Below, piece by piece: positions 1 to 9,188 of a DNA stretch of 64,000 bases (position 1 is the stretch's first letter; each line of letters begins with the position of its first letter). Source of the DNA: Bacillus sp. CH30_1T. Its GTDB lineage: Bacteria; Bacillota; Bacilli; Bacillales; Bacillaceae_B. The notes under the pieces are model-generated. The model did no database searches. It had not been told where the DNA came from and saw nothing but the letters and a program-made list of their open reading frames with translations. The stretch lies in contig NZ_VTUY01000005.1 in assembly GCF_008364765.1 (NCBI RefSeq), positions 295,297-359,296 of the forward strand. Reading direction: 5' to 3'. Both the position numbers and the translations under genes were made by a program.

Positions 1-21
1 AATTTGAAATCTGCCTTTTTA

Positions 22-558
22 TTAAGATTGAATAAGGAATCCTGCTTCTTGTAGGGCATTTTCAGCACTTTCCAGGGATTCTTCCGTTGATGCCATTAAC
101 GTATGTAAATGGACACCATCTGTCAGTTCAGATAAAAAGGAAGCGCCAGTGTCTTCTATCTTCTTCATGAACTGTTCTACCTCTTTGCGATTTGAGACCA
201 TGATGGATGCGGTTAGATCTCCGTAAACGCCGTGCTCGATCTTTACATCTTTCACCGTTACGCCGTGATCGACAAGTAAGAATAGTTCTTCTTCCGATCG
301 CTCAGGAGTGTGCTGACAGGCAACAGTGCGTTCAATCAGCGTTTCTTGATTGGAAGTTGGCATGTACAGATAGCCTTGACTGGTCGCAATGATGGGTTCT
401 CCTTTTGCTTTCAGCAGTGTGATGTCACTTACGATGACTTGTCGACTGACATTGGTCTGTTTAGCGAGATCTCCACCTGTTACAGGGGCCTGTTTTGTGA
501 TTAGTTTATCGAGGATCCATTGTCTTCTCTCATCCCCAAGGATCTTTTTTCCTGCCAA
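22..558 (-). CDS. niaR: NAD biosynthesis transcriptional repressor NiaR (YrxA/NadR)
   Basis: A niacin-responsive repressor of NAD synthesis and niacin uptake genes, acting as a DNA-binding protein. The N-terminal winged helix-turn-helix covers about residues 8-60 (GGDLAKQTNVSRQVIVSDI). The C-terminal ligand domain (about 75-178) keeps the likely metal ligands H83, E90/E91, H150 and H152 seen in the NiaR (3H domain) family. I chose the TTG start at 558 because GGAGG lies 7 bases upstream; the ATG at 597 has no such site and would add 13 residues. The resulting 178 residues agree with the roughly 180 of B. subtilis YrxA. It lies downstream of nifS on the same strand, divergent from nadBCA, which is its usual context. 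Family assignment is firm; the effector is inferred from the family. Confidence 0.93.
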   Translation of the reverse strand: MAGKKILGDERRQWILDKLITKQAPVTGGDLAKQTNVSRQVIVSDITLLKAKGEPIIATSQGYLYMPTSNQETLIERTVACQHTPERSEEELFLLVDHGVTVKDVKIEHGVYGDLTASIMVSNRKEVEQFMKKIEDTGASFLSELTDGVHLHTLMASTEESLESAENALQEAGFLIQS

Positions 559-617
559 AAATATCTCCTCCGTCCCCAATTTTATATAGGAAATCATACC
601 ACAACTCGTTCTTCAAG

Positions 618-1757
618 TTAAGGAGATACGTGAGCCGCACGGATTTCAAATAAAGTTTGTACCAATGCTTTTACGTGTTCTTCCTTCGTATCTCTGCCAA
701 ATGAAATCCGGATGAATTCTTTTCCTGCTCTTTGTCCGACTCCCATACTTGTCAATGTCTTAGACATATCCTGTGATCCCGCGCCGCACGCACTGCCTGT
801 GGAAATACTAAATCCACGCCTGTTGCATTCGAGCATGAGCCATTGACCCTCTAGGCCGTGAATGCCAAGTCCGACCACATGTGGAAGTTGTGCGGGGGCT
901 GGCCCTTCATAGAGGGTGTAAGTATCCGACAGTTGTTCTTCTAATTGTGATAAGAAACGTGCTCTCAACCGAATAAAGTGCGGTGTTGAAAAGGAGTCAT
1001 GGCACAAAGATGCGGCTGTCACGAATCCCGCTATCCCCGGTAGATTCACCGTTCCTCCCCTGAACCCATCTTCATGAGTCACCCCGGGAATCATGGGAGA
1101 TACGTCCAGAGAAGGATTGATATAAAGAGCGCCGACTCCTTTTGGTCCATATATTTTATGAGATGAGAGTGTAAAGCTGTCGACGATGGAAGTGTATTCC
1201 GTGATGTCCAATTTACCGAATGATTGAACCATATCGCAGTGCAGTAAAATATCTCGGTATTTCAATAGATTCTTAATTTCATGCAATGGCTGGATCGTGC
1301 CGATTTCTCCGTTGACATGTCCGATGCTGACAAGGGTCGTTTCTTCTGAAATAGATTCTTCTAAAATTTGAAGGTCAATCAGTCCTTGAGATGTGAATGG
1401 GATTTTTGTAACCGTAAAGCCAAATTGCTCAAGAAAAGCAGCTGAGGAATGCAGGGATGAATGTTCAGCGCCACCCAGGATGATGTGTTTTCCTTTCTCT
1501 TGTCTGCTAAGTGCCAATGTGACAAGGGCTAAATGATTACCCTCTGTCCCTCCGGAGGTAAAGTATATTCCTTTAGATGGGACCCCAAGCATTCCTGCCA
1601 ATTTTTCTCTGCATTTAGTCAATAAATGCTGTGCTTTTCCGCCAATGTCGTGAAGACTGCTCGGATTGCCCCAGAACTCATTACTGACGGTTTGAACAAC
1701 ATGTAAACTTTCAGGATCTATAGGAGTTGTAGCGGCGTAATCAAAATAGTTCATCAT
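618..1757 (-). CDS. nifS: Cysteine desulfurase NifS (NAD-operon type)
   Basis: A PLP-dependent enzyme that releases sulfur from L-cysteine. In Bacillus the copy in this position is associated with maturation of the NadA iron-sulfur cluster. The class V aminotransferase fold is clear: the N-terminal DYAATTP, the PLP lysine K201 in SSHKIYGPKG, and the catalytic C324 in STGSACGAG. Length (379) is normal. Two adjacent ATG codons, 1757 and 1754, are both possible after AGGCAGGT; the second gives the more typical N-terminus MNYFDYAATTP. It is divergent from nadB across a 121-base region with a candidate NiaR operator. A second paralogue (iscS) lies at 43392 next to mnmA, so the two probably divide labour between NAD synthesis and tRNA thiolation. 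Confidence 0.93.
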   Translation of the reverse strand: MMNYFDYAATTPIDPESLHVVQTVSNEFWGNPSSLHDIGGKAQHLLTKCREKLAGMLGVPSKGIYFTSGGTEGNHLALVTLALSRQEKGKHIILGGAEHSSLHSSAAFLEQFGFTVTKIPFTSQGLIDLQILEESISEETTLVSIGHVNGEIGTIQPLHEIKNLLKYRDILLHCDMVQSFGKLDITEYTSIVDSFTLSSHKIYGPKGVGALYINPSLDVSPMIPGVTHEDGFRGGTVNLPGIAGFVTAASLCHDSFSTPHFIRLRARFLSQLEEQLSDTYTLYEGPAPAQLPHVVGLGIHGLEGQWLMLECNRRGFSISTGSACGAGSQDMSKTLTSMGVGQRAGKEFIRISFGRDTKEEHVKALVQTLFEIRAAHVSP

Positions 1758-1841
1758 GTAACCTGCCTTTTATTAAAATAGTCTGAATATATGAGTCTTG
1801 TAAAAAACTCTTGTCATTAGTTTAAATATGTGTAAATATAT

Positions 1842-1853
1842 GTGTCAAGACAC
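1842..1853. promoter_or_regulatory. Candidate NiaR operator between nifS and nadB
   Basis: A perfect inverted repeat GTGTC-AA-GACAC, extended on the right to GACACCTGT, lies in the divergent nifS/nadB region. On the minus strand it contains TTGACA (1848-1843), which with 17 bases spacing to TTAAAC could be the nifS -35 element, so binding would block nifS directly. It lies 26 bases before the nadB start. The GACACCTG half-site resembles NiaR sites as I recall them; this is context-based inference. Confidence 0.6.
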
Positions 1854-1878
1854 CTGTAAATAATCAGGAGGGTTTTTG

Positions 1879-3468
1879 ATGAAAAAAACCAATATTATTA
1901 TCGTAGGAAGTGGCATTGCCGCCTTGCAATTGGCACGTCAACTTCAAAATCATTTTTATGTGATGATTATCACAAAGGATAAAATCAATAGTGGTAACTC
2001 TTACCTCGCTCAAGGCGGGATTGCGGCACCTTTAGGACTGAAGGATTCTGTAAATGCTCATTTTAAAGATACATTGGAAGCAGGACGCTATCACCAGGAT
2101 GAAGATGGTGTGAATCAACTCATAGCAGATGGAAAAAGAATCGTACAATCCCTGGTGGATGAAGGAGCACCCTTTGATCGAAAAGAGGATGGAAGTCTTT
2201 CTCTGGGCATGGAGGGGGCACATAGTGCACACCGGATCCTGCATAGTGGTGGAGATCAAACGGGAAAATATTTAGTGAAGTACTTATTGAAATCCCTTTC
2301 AATGGAAAAGGTCGAATTCATCGAAGGGGCAATGGTTTACGAGCTTGTAAAAGATGACAATGGCCATTGCTGTGGGGTGAAAACGAAGGATAAGAATGAT
2401 TTAATCCGCTATTACTATGCTTCCCATGTTGTTCTCGCCACTGGAGGAATCGGTGGTATATATTCCTCTACATCCAATCATCCAGCTGTGACGGGAGATG
2501 GGATGGCGCTTGCCTTTCTTGCAGGGGCAAGGCTATCAGATATGGAATTTATTCAGTTTCATCCGACCCTCCTTTGGCTGGAAGGTAAAACATGCGGACT
2601 TATTTCAGAGGCCGTCAGAGGGGAAGGTGCACTTCTGTTAAATGATAAGGGAGAAAGGATCATGGAGGGAGTCGATCCCCAGCTGGAACTTGCCCCCCGG
2701 CATATTGTCGCTGAACGTATTTATAAGGAAAGGCAAAGGGGAAGGGAAGTGTATCTGGATATTAGTAGACTAGAAGATTTCCAAGGAAAATTCCCTTCCA
2801 TCTCCACTCTTTGTTTGAATCATAACATTTCCATCAAAGACGGGATGATCCCTGTTTCCCCTGGATGTCACTTTATGATGGGTGGGGTCGTAACAGATCA
2901 TGCCGGGAGAACGAATATCCCAGGGTTATATGCCATCGGGGAAGTTGCATGCACCGGTATTCACGGGGCTAATCGACTGGCAAGCAATTCATTATTAGAA
3001 GGATTGGTGTACGGGGAACGCCTGGGTAAATTTCTTATTCAAAAGGGAGTCAGCCCCTCACCTCATTTCCACTCCACATCCGACCAGATTAAAGAGGGAG
3101 AGTCCCTGAATATCCCCTTTCAATCTGCAGATATAAAAGAAGGTATGATGAATCGTGTCGGGATCATTCGGGATGAAGATGGGCTGCTCGCTCATCTGAA
3201 GTGGTTAAAGGCACAGCCCCTGACATTCCATGAGCTTCTCGATTTTAATTCACGTGAAGAGATTCACATATATTTCATGTGGATCGTAAGCTTGCTCGTG
3301 ACCGAGTCCGCTTTATTACGGAAGGAAAGCAGGGGAGGTCATATTCGATCAGATTTCCCTGGTGAAGATAATGATCAATGGTTAAAACGAAAAATGGTTT
3401 TACAAAACAATGATGGTAGATTGAGGGTGGAATATCATGAACAAAATGAAACTAAAATCTATGCTTGA
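1879..3468 (+). CDS. nadB: L-aspartate oxidase NadB
   Basis: A flavoprotein that oxidises L-aspartate to iminoaspartate, the first step of de novo NAD synthesis. The FAD-binding dinucleotide motif IVGSGIAALQLA is at about residues 7-18, followed by AQGGIAAP; the family signatures GDGMALAFLAGA and FIQFHPT, the substrate arginine region APRHIVAERI, and GANRLASNSLLEGLVYG are all present. The ATG at 1879 is preferred over an in-frame TTG at 1876 because CAGGAGG sits 7 bases upstream. 529 residues is normal. It begins the nadB-nadC-nadA operon; its 3' end overlaps nadC by 32 bases, implying translational coupling. Confidence 0.96.
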   Translation: MKKTNIIIVGSGIAALQLARQLQNHFYVMIITKDKINSGNSYLAQGGIAAPLGLKDSVNAHFKDTLEAGRYHQDEDGVNQLIADGKRIVQSLVDEGAPFDRKEDGSLSLGMEGAHSAHRILHSGGDQTGKYLVKYLLKSLSMEKVEFIEGAMVYELVKDDNGHCCGVKTKDKNDLIRYYYASHVVLATGGIGGIYSSTSNHPAVTGDGMALAFLAGARLSDMEFIQFHPTLLWLEGKTCGLISEAVRGEGALLLNDKGERIMEGVDPQLELAPRHIVAERIYKERQRGREVYLDISRLEDFQGKFPSISTLCLNHNISIKDGMIPVSPGCHFMMGGVVTDHAGRTNIPGLYAIGEVACTGIHGANRLASNSLLEGLVYGERLGKFLIQKGVSPSPHFHSTSDQIKEGESLNIPFQSADIKEGMMNRVGIIRDEDGLLAHLKWLKAQPLTFHELLDFNSREEIHIYFMWIVSLLVTESALLRKESRGGHIRSDFPGEDNDQWLKRKMVLQNNDGRLRVEYHEQNETKIYA

Positions 3469-4282
3469 AGAGTTTTACTGTGAAGATCTGGGTGATGGAG
3501 ATTACTCTTCAGAAATTCTGTTTTCTAAAGACGATGAAGGATCTTTTTCATTCCTAATGAAAGAGAGCGGTATATTTTGTGGGAAAGATGTGATCGAGCT
3601 TGGGTTCCAGATCTTCAATCCATCAATCCAAGCAAGTGTGTTCATTGAAGATGGAGTAATGGTCGAGACGGGACAATTGATTGCTGAAATAAGAGGTCCT
3701 ATGAGGGATCTACTTCAGGCTGAACGAGTTGTCCTCAATTTGATTCAGCGCATGAGCGGTATTGCCACCGAAACCCATCGAGCCGTACAACAGGTGAAAG
3801 GGAGTGGAGTTCGATTATGTGACACGCGGAAAACAACCCCCGGATTACGGATGCTTGAGAAGTATGCTGTAAGGACCGGTGGAGGATTCAACCACAGAAG
3901 TGGCCTTTATGATGCCGTCATGTTAAAGGACAATCACATTTCATTTGCCGGATCGATTACAAATGCTGTTAAAAAGGTGAAGAGTCAAATCGGTCATATG
4001 GTGAAAGTGGAAGTGGAAATTGAAACAAGGGAGCAGTTGGTGGAAGCGATCGAAAGCGGAGCAGATGTCATTATGTTCGATAACTGTAGTCCAGAGACGA
4101 TCATGGAGTGGATCCCCCTTGTTCCCTCTCATATCGTGACGGAAGCATCGGGTGGGATCACGAGGGAAAGTCTCAGTACTTATGCAGAGACAGGTATTCA
4201 TTATATCTCCCTCGGATACTTGACACATTCGGTGAAATCACTTGATATCAGCGCAAGAGTAAGAATAGCGAAAGGGGTATGA
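3437..4282 (+). CDS. nadC: Quinolinate phosphoribosyltransferase NadC
   Basis: Converts quinolinate and PRPP to nicotinate mononucleotide with release of CO2 and PPi. Family signatures are visible: [25 protein letters not shown], the glycine-rich [12 protein letters not shown], and MLKDNH, together with the C-terminal barrel segments VEVEIET, DVIMFDN and EASGGI. The start at 3437, inside the end of nadB, is supported by GAGGGTGG upstream and by an N-terminus ([13 protein letters not shown], then EDLGDGD) that matches the family. The last four bases of nadC (ATGA) would include an alternative nadA start, but nadA probably begins six bases later. 281 residues is normal. Confidence 0.96.
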   Translation: MNKMKLKSMLEEFYCEDLGDGDYSSEILFSKDDEGSFSFLMKESGIFCGKDVIELGFQIFNPSIQASVFIEDGVMVETGQLIAEIRGPMRDLLQAERVVLNLIQRMSGIATETHRAVQQVKGSGVRLCDTRKTTPGLRMLEKYAVRTGGGFNHRSGLYDAVMLKDNHISFAGSITNAVKKVKSQIGHMVKVEVEIETREQLVEAIESGADVIMFDNCSPETIMEWIPLVPSHIVTEASGGITRESLSTYAETGIHYISLGYLTHSVKSLDISARVRIAKGV

Positions 4283-4284
4283 AC

Positions 4285-5391
4285 ATGGGGTTACTGGATG
4301 AATTAACAAAAGAAACGGGTGTATTGCCTGAATCGATTACAAGCCTTACAACGGAAGAAATGGAAAACAGAGTGAGGGAAATTAAGTTCGAATTAGGAAA
4401 GAAGCTTTTTATTCCCGGTCATCATTATCAAAAAGATGAAGTGATCCAATTTGCTGATGCCGTCGGGGATTCTCTTCAACTTGCCCAAATATCCGCTCAA
4501 AATAAAGAAGCGGAATTCATTGTGTTTTGCGGGGTCCATTTTATGGCCGAAACGGCAGATATATTAACGGATGAAAATCAAGTTGTCATCTTACCCGATA
4601 TGAGGGCGGGGTGTTCCATGGCAGATATGGCAGATATTTTTCAAACGGAAAAGGCATGGATCAAACTGACGGAGCAATTCGGTGATACAATCATTCCCCT
4701 CACGTATGTCAATTCCACCGCAGCAATCAAAAGCTTTGTTGGAAAGAACGGAGGAGCTACGGTTACGTCATCAAATGCACACAAAATGGTGGAATGGGCT
4801 TTAGGGCAGAAGGAACGGATTCTCTTCTTGCCTGATCAACACTTAGGACGTAACACAGCGGCTGATCTTGGTGTTTCCTTAAGTGAAATGGCTGTCTGGG
4901 ATCCGATTAGAAACGAGCTGATCCATGATGGAGACCTTGATGATGTGAAAGTGATCCTATGGAAGGGCCACTGTTCCGTACATGAAAACTTTACAGAAAA
5001 GAATATAGACGAAATCCGGAAAAATCATCCTGACATGAAGATCATCGTTCATCCTGAATGTCGCCGTGAAGTAGTGGAGAAATCCGATTTCAATGGAAGC
5101 ACGAAATATATTATAGAAACGATTGACCAGTCGGCTCCAGGATCTTCCTGGGCGATTGGAACAGAAATGAATCTTGTGAAAAGACTGATCAATCAACATC
5201 CCGATAAGACGATCGTTTCCTTAAATCCATATATGTGTCCTTGTTTAACGATGAATCGCATCGATTTGCCTCATTTAGTATGGTCCTTGGAAAAGATTAA
5301 GGAGAGAAAACCCAAAAATATCATTAAAGTGGATGAAGATACTGCAAGAAATGCGATTTTCGCTTTAGAACGCATGTTAGCCCGTGCTTAA
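4285..5391 (+). CDS. nadA: Quinolinate synthase NadA
   Basis: An iron-sulfur enzyme that condenses iminoaspartate with dihydroxyacetone phosphate to give quinolinate. It carries [11 protein letters not shown], the cluster cysteine C110 in [12 protein letters not shown], the WKGHCSVHE cysteine, and the C-terminal [13 protein letters not shown]. The ATG at 4285 is preferred over 4279 because AAGGGG (4272-4277) is 7 bases from the former and only 1 from the latter; the choice gives 368 residues and places the first ligand at position 110, as in the B. subtilis protein. It is the last gene of the operon and is followed by a strong terminator. Confidence 0.96.
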   Translation: MGLLDELTKETGVLPESITSLTTEEMENRVREIKFELGKKLFIPGHHYQKDEVIQFADAVGDSLQLAQISAQNKEAEFIVFCGVHFMAETADILTDENQVVILPDMRAGCSMADMADIFQTEKAWIKLTEQFGDTIIPLTYVNSTAAIKSFVGKNGGATVTSSNAHKMVEWALGQKERILFLPDQHLGRNTAADLGVSLSEMAVWDPIRNELIHDGDLDDVKVILWKGHCSVHENFTEKNIDEIRKNHPDMKIIVHPECRREVVEKSDFNGSTKYIIETIDQSAPGSSWAIGTEMNLVKRLINQHPDKTIVSLNPYMCPCLTMNRIDLPHLVWSLEKIKERKPKNIIKVDEDTARNAIFALERMLARA

Positions 5392-5421
5392 GGAAGTTAA
5401 ATAAACATACGACCAAGCTGA

Positions 5422-5460
5422 AATATACCTTCCCATCGCCTGGGACGGTATATTTTTTTT
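5422..5460 (+). terminator. Rho-independent terminator after nadA
   Basis: A stem AATATACC/GGTATATT with a second inner stem TCCCA/TGGGA, then a run of eight T. It ends the nadBCA transcript. Confidence 0.85.
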
Positions 5461-5549
5461 GAATCACTCATAAGTTTTTATGTAGATGATTAGCAATTTG
5501 CCTATCTTGTCATAGGATATATAGACTTATGCCTGAGGAGGGAAAAAGA

Positions 5550-7166
5550 GTGAAAATCCATATTGTTCAAAAAGGGGATACTCTATGGAAGATCGCCAAG
5601 AAGTATGGCGTGAATTTCGAAGAGTTAAAACAGATGAATGCCCAGCTATCAAACCCAGACATGATCATGCCTGGCATGAAAATTAAAGTGCCGACTACAG
5701 GCGGATCCGTAAAGAAAGAGACACAGATTAAGTACGGTTCCAAGGAAATGCCAAAGAAGGAGATGCCTAAAGCAGAGTATCCGTTCAAAGAGCAGAAGCC
5801 TATGGCCATGCCAGTAGAAGAGCCAAAGAAAGAAAAGCCGAAAGAAGTACAAAAGCCATTTGCACCTAAAATGCCTCAACCAGTAGTGCCGGAAATTGAT
5901 ATTAACAACTACTACATGATGAATATGGCGAATATGCAAATGCAACAGCCAATGCAACAGCCAATGCAACAACCAAAGCAGCAAGCAAAGCCAAAGCCAA
6001 AACCTCAAACGCCGCCTAAACCTACTAATGTACTTCCAAAAGCAAAAGAACAGCCAAAGCCAAAACCGAAGCAAGAAGCCGTTCAAGGTATTCAAGAAGA
6101 AGAAAGCTTACAAATGCCATCTCAACCACAAGGAGGGAACACCCAGCCTATGTTTAACCCAAATAATTGCGTACCCGTATCACCGGTAATGCCAGGATCA
6201 GGTTTCTGTCCACCACATGGATGGGGAATGCAGCCAGGAGGATATGGAATGCCGATGGGTCAAGGAATGCCAATGGGACCCGGAAGCGGGGTTCAGGGTG
6301 CTTCCATGATGCCTGGAATGCAGCAGATGCCAATGATGCCTCAAATGGGGCATGAAGAAGAGTCTTCATCTGTCATGCCATACATGCCGCATGGTCAAAT
6401 GCCGATGCAACAACCGATGCAACAGCCAATGCATATGCAACAACCGATGCAACAGCCGATGCAACAGCCAATGCATATGCAACAGCCGATGCAAATGCCA
6501 ATGCAACAACCAATGGGTCAGCCGTCCGGAGTAATGGGTGTGTCAGATGAAAATGACTATCCATCCGTTCAAATGCCGCAACAGGTATCACCGGCCATGA
6601 TGTATCCTCAGAATTGCTATCCAGTCTCTCCTGTCATGCCGGGACCAGGATTCCATGGTGGGATGCCAGGCGGGTATCCAATGGGGCCAGGAGGTCAAGT
6701 TCAGGGAGCAATGTCAGAAGAGTCTCCTTCTTCGATGTATGGACATCAAATGCCGATGGGTCAGCCATCAGGAGTAATGGGAGCCCAAACGGGTGGCCAG
6801 ATGCCGATGGGTCAGCCATCAGGAGTAATGGGAGCCCAAATGGGTGGTCAAATGCCAATGGGTCAGCCGTCCGGAGTAATGGGAGCAAGCGACCAAGGTG
6901 ATTGCGGATGCGGTGCACCTCAAGGATATGGGCCGATGATGCATCATCCAATGATGCAACCGCATATGCAACAACAAATGCCTCATGGAATGCAGCAACA
7001 ACCATACGGCTTCGGACAGGGAATGCCTGGCCAAGGAATGCCCGGCCAAGGAATGCCGATGGGACCCCAAGGTCAGGGAATGGGCATGCCAATGGGACCG
7101 CAAGGAATGTTTGGTCCAAGAGCATTTTCCATGCCGAACTTCAATGACGATGACTTTGAGGGCTAA
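5550..7166 (+). CDS. safA: Spore coat assembly protein SafA
   Basis: A morphogenetic spore protein placed at the cortex-coat interface. The N-terminus is one LysM domain (about residues 2-50, starting MKIHIVQKGDTLWKIAKKYG), which in the family binds cortex peptidoglycan and SpoVID. Residues about 55-190 are Lys/Pro/Gln-rich. The remainder is Met, Gln, Pro and Gly-rich low-complexity sequence with MQQP arrays and a duplicated module (NC, PVSPVMPG, GF, ending MGQPSGVMG). The GTG at 5550 is chosen because GAGGAGGG lies 7 bases upstream and the N-terminus matches SafA. At 538 residues it is longer than B. subtilis SafA (about 387), apparently through repeat expansion. It follows nadA as in B. subtilis. 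Long open frames on other strands here are by-products of the repeats. Confidence 0.92.
   Translation: MKIHIVQKGDTLWKIAKKYGVNFEELKQMNAQLSNPDMIMPGMKIKVPTTGGSVKKETQIKYGSKEMPKKEMPKAEYPFKEQKPMAMPVEEPKKEKPKEVQKPFAPKMPQPVVPEIDINNYYMMNMANMQMQQPMQQPMQQPKQQAKPKPKPQTPPKPTNVLPKAKEQPKPKPKQEAVQGIQEEESLQMPSQPQGGNTQPMFNPNNCVPVSPVMPGSGFCPPHGWGMQPGGYGMPMGQGMPMGPGSGVQGASMMPGMQQMPMMPQMGHEEESSSVMPYMPHGQMPMQQPMQQPMHMQQPMQQPMQQPMHMQQPMQMPMQQPMGQPSGVMGVSDENDYPSVQMPQQVSPAMMYPQNCYPVSPVMPGPGFHGGMPGGYPMGPGGQVQGAMSEESPSSMYGHQMPMGQPSGVMGAQTGGQMPMGQPSGVMGAQMGGQMPMGQPSGVMGASDQGDCGCGAPQGYGPMMHHPMMQPHMQQQMPHGMQQQPYGFGQGMPGQGMPGQGMPMGPQGQGMGMPMGPQGMFGPRAFSMPNFNDDDFEG
6727..6893 (+). repeat. In-frame tandem repeats in the safA C-terminal region
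   Basis: Successive copies encode MPMGQPSGVMGA with a period of 51 bases (17 residues) in three units, plus a fourth related copy upstream ending near 6540. The copies are nearly identical at DNA level, suggesting recent expansion. Nearby, the CAACCGATG/CAGCCAATG triplet arrays (5935-5970, 6405-6515) encode MQQP repeats. Confidence 0.8.
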
Positions 7167-7167
7167 C

Positions 7168-8142
7168 ATGCATGTACGAGGGGACGATTATTCACATCGT
7201 CTCCTTTCTTTTTTACAATCAAAGTTAAACGATCCCGGAGCATCCCTTAAAATGTTAAAAGAAGGAAAATGGAAGCTCAAAAGCAATGGAAGAAATTGGT
7301 TTGTGAAACGATTTCCAAATCAACTGAGATTCTTGCATCAGGAACGGCTGATTTCAACGCTGTTAAGGGAAAAGTTTTATCACGTTCTACCGTTTCATCC
7401 TATTCACGAGCGGGAGATATTAATATTTGAAGGATCTCCGATCGGTATTACCACATGGTTAGAAACGTCCCGGTCCATCCGTTATGATCAACCTGAAGAT
7501 CGGGAAGATGCATTAAAGGTACTGAAAAAATTTCATTCAGTATCGAAAAAGTTCAACAATTTATGGACAACTGAAATTCCACGGTACAAATGGCTGAAAA
7601 AATGGAAAAAAAGAATGATGCAGTTTCAATATAATCTTCCCTATTTGCAAGCCTTCATTCAACCTTATTATTTGTATACGTATTTAGAATGGGGGAAGTG
7701 GGCACTGAAAGAGTTAAAATCAATCGACATCGATGAGTATGGAAAATGTATTACCCATGGAGATGTAGCCCATCATAATTTTTTAAGAGGAAAGAACGGG
7801 ATGGTGTATATGATTGACTTTGATTTAATGTCACTTTCTACAGAGTTAACAGATGACCTGCAGTTTTGTAACCGGATTTTACCTTATTTAAATTGGTCTC
7901 TAAGTGACGTCAAACGCCTGACACCATTCAAATCATATGAAGATGAGCTCATCTTTTATCTTGGTTTAATGTATCCATCAGATGTGTTTCGAGAGTGGAA
8001 TCGATTTATCCGTGAAGATCAATCCTATAAGCAGCGGGTGTGGGGTTACTTAATCAATTTAACCCTTCATCAATTTTCACAGCGAATGCAATTCAATCAA
8101 GAGCTGCATGGAGAAGTGAAAAGGATCAATACCCAATTGTAG
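7168..8142 (+). CDS. CotS/YsxE-family spore coat-associated phosphotransferase
   Basis: An aminoglycoside-phosphotransferase-like kinase fold of the CotS/YsxE/YutH group, whose members are found in the Bacillus spore coat. The catalytic loop THGDVAHHNFL and the metal-binding MIDFDLM segment are present; an N-terminal lobe lysine (NWFVKRF) could be the ATP lysine. The ATG at 7168 begins one base after the safA stop and follows GAGG within the safA 3' end, so the pair is probably co-transcribed and translationally coupled. A longer in-frame extension into safA is rejected because it is safA read in another frame. I do not recall this gene between safA and coxA in B. subtilis. The substrate is unknown. 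Confidence 0.82.
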   Translation: MHVRGDDYSHRLLSFLQSKLNDPGASLKMLKEGKWKLKSNGRNWFVKRFPNQLRFLHQERLISTLLREKFYHVLPFHPIHEREILIFEGSPIGITTWLETSRSIRYDQPEDREDALKVLKKFHSVSKKFNNLWTTEIPRYKWLKKWKKRMMQFQYNLPYLQAFIQPYYLYTYLEWGKWALKELKSIDIDEYGKCITHGDVAHHNFLRGKNGMVYMIDFDLMSLSTELTDDLQFCNRILPYLNWSLSDVKRLTPFKSYEDELIFYLGLMYPSDVFREWNRFIREDQSYKQRVWGYLINLTLHQFSQRMQFNQELHGEVKRINTQL

Positions 8143-8245
8143 GGGATGTCTCCAAACTTTGACCCGAATGAAAGGTGAGATCCTTTCACAACCTAATGGT
8201 GAGCACAAAATATGCTCAAGTATTGGGTTGAAGGAGGAATCACCA

Positions 8246-8983
8246 TTGAATAAACGATTATTCATGGTACCATTAACAGCCGTCATGACATTGGGCCTTG
8301 CTGCATGTAATAGTGGAGAAGAAGAAGCCCAAGATCGCTATACAGACTCCTATGAGCCCCTCGGCTTCTATTCAAACGAAGGCCACGGGGGAGAAAAGGA
8401 AGATGAGAGGGACGGACCTCTAACTGAAATGTATGATCATTCTGTTGGGAGAGAAGGGCAGGATATCCGTCAAAAGAAACGTGATTTCCTACAAGTGAAG
8501 GATGAAAATGGAAATCCTCAAAACCCTTCAAGACCCCTCGCTGACTATGACGAGAATTTCATGGCCCAAGACGGCCGCGCGAGCCATGGTGATGCGAATT
8601 ACCACGGTCATCTTGATGATAATACGCGAAATGCGAAGAGATCTTACTACACAGCTTATGAAGGTGACTTGGCTGAGAAAATTGGCGATGTCACAGGAAA
8701 AGTTGAAAATGTCAGTGACGTTCGTGCGGTAGCTTATGGTTCTGATGTCCTGATTGCTGTAGAGCTTGATGACCATAGCAAAATAGAAGAAACGAAAACC
8801 AGAGTGAAAAAAGCCGTACAGCCTTATCTTCATGGAAGAACGGTTTCGGTTGTGACCGATGAAGGTACATTCAGTCGAGTCAGAAACATTGACAATGATT
8901 TACGTGACGGCGGCCCAAGAGAAGGTATTAACTTTGATATGCACGATATGTTTAAGTCAGTAAAGCACCGCAACAATGAGTAA
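8246..8983 (+). CDS. coxA: YhcN/YlaJ-family spore lipoprotein (CoxA-like)
   Basis: A predicted lipoprotein: a signal peptide NKRLFMVPLTAVMTLGLAAC ends in the lipobox LAAC at about residue 20. The C-terminal half (about residues 140-230) carries the YhcN/YlaJ-type domain with IGDVTGKVENVSDVRAVAYG, VLIAVEL and GRTVSVVTDEGTFSRVRNI. The middle is acidic and rich in Asp, Arg and Asn. I chose the TTG at 8246 because GAAGGAGG lies 7-8 bases upstream; it gives a proper signal peptide, whereas the upstream ATG does not. The position after safA matches coxA (yrbB) of B. subtilis, a cortex-associated spore protein. The exact role is unproven. Confidence 0.82.
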   Translation: MNKRLFMVPLTAVMTLGLAACNSGEEEAQDRYTDSYEPLGFYSNEGHGGEKEDERDGPLTEMYDHSVGREGQDIRQKKRDFLQVKDENGNPQNPSRPLADYDENFMAQDGRASHGDANYHGHLDDNTRNAKRSYYTAYEGDLAEKIGDVTGKVENVSDVRAVAYGSDVLIAVELDDHSKIEETKTRVKKAVQPYLHGRTVSVVTDEGTFSRVRNIDNDLRDGGPREGINFDMHDMFKSVKHRNNE

Positions 8984-8992
8984 GCAAGTTGA

Positions 8993-9032
8993 GACTACTT
9001 AAAGAGTTCAATCTCTTTGGTAGTCTTTTTTT
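8993..9032 (+). terminator. Rho-independent terminator after the coxA-like gene
   Basis: Stem GACTACTTAAAGAG with CTCTTTGGTAGTC, followed by TTTTTTT. It closes the safA-kinase-coxA group. Confidence 0.85.
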
Positions 9033-9188
9033 GTTCTTTCAAAGTTCACCTTCTTGAGTAGGGAATGATGATACATCACTCCCTGAGGTCCGTCCCTCGA
9101 AAAAATTTACTTAGACTGGATATTCTTAACATGGTTTGGCAAGACTAGTGGATAGAGCGTTACATAATTTAAGTTCGAGGTGATCACG

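Noticed and set aside
5511..5519. CATAGGATA upstream of safA as a sigma-K -10 element.
   Set aside because: It fits CATANNNTA but no convincing -35 was seen, so it was not listed as a feature.
5649..7169. Several long open frames on the minus strand and other plus frames within safA (up to about 160 codons).
   Set aside because: They are by-products of the ATG/CAA/CCA repeats; none has a ribosome binding site or recognisable product, and safA itself is secure.
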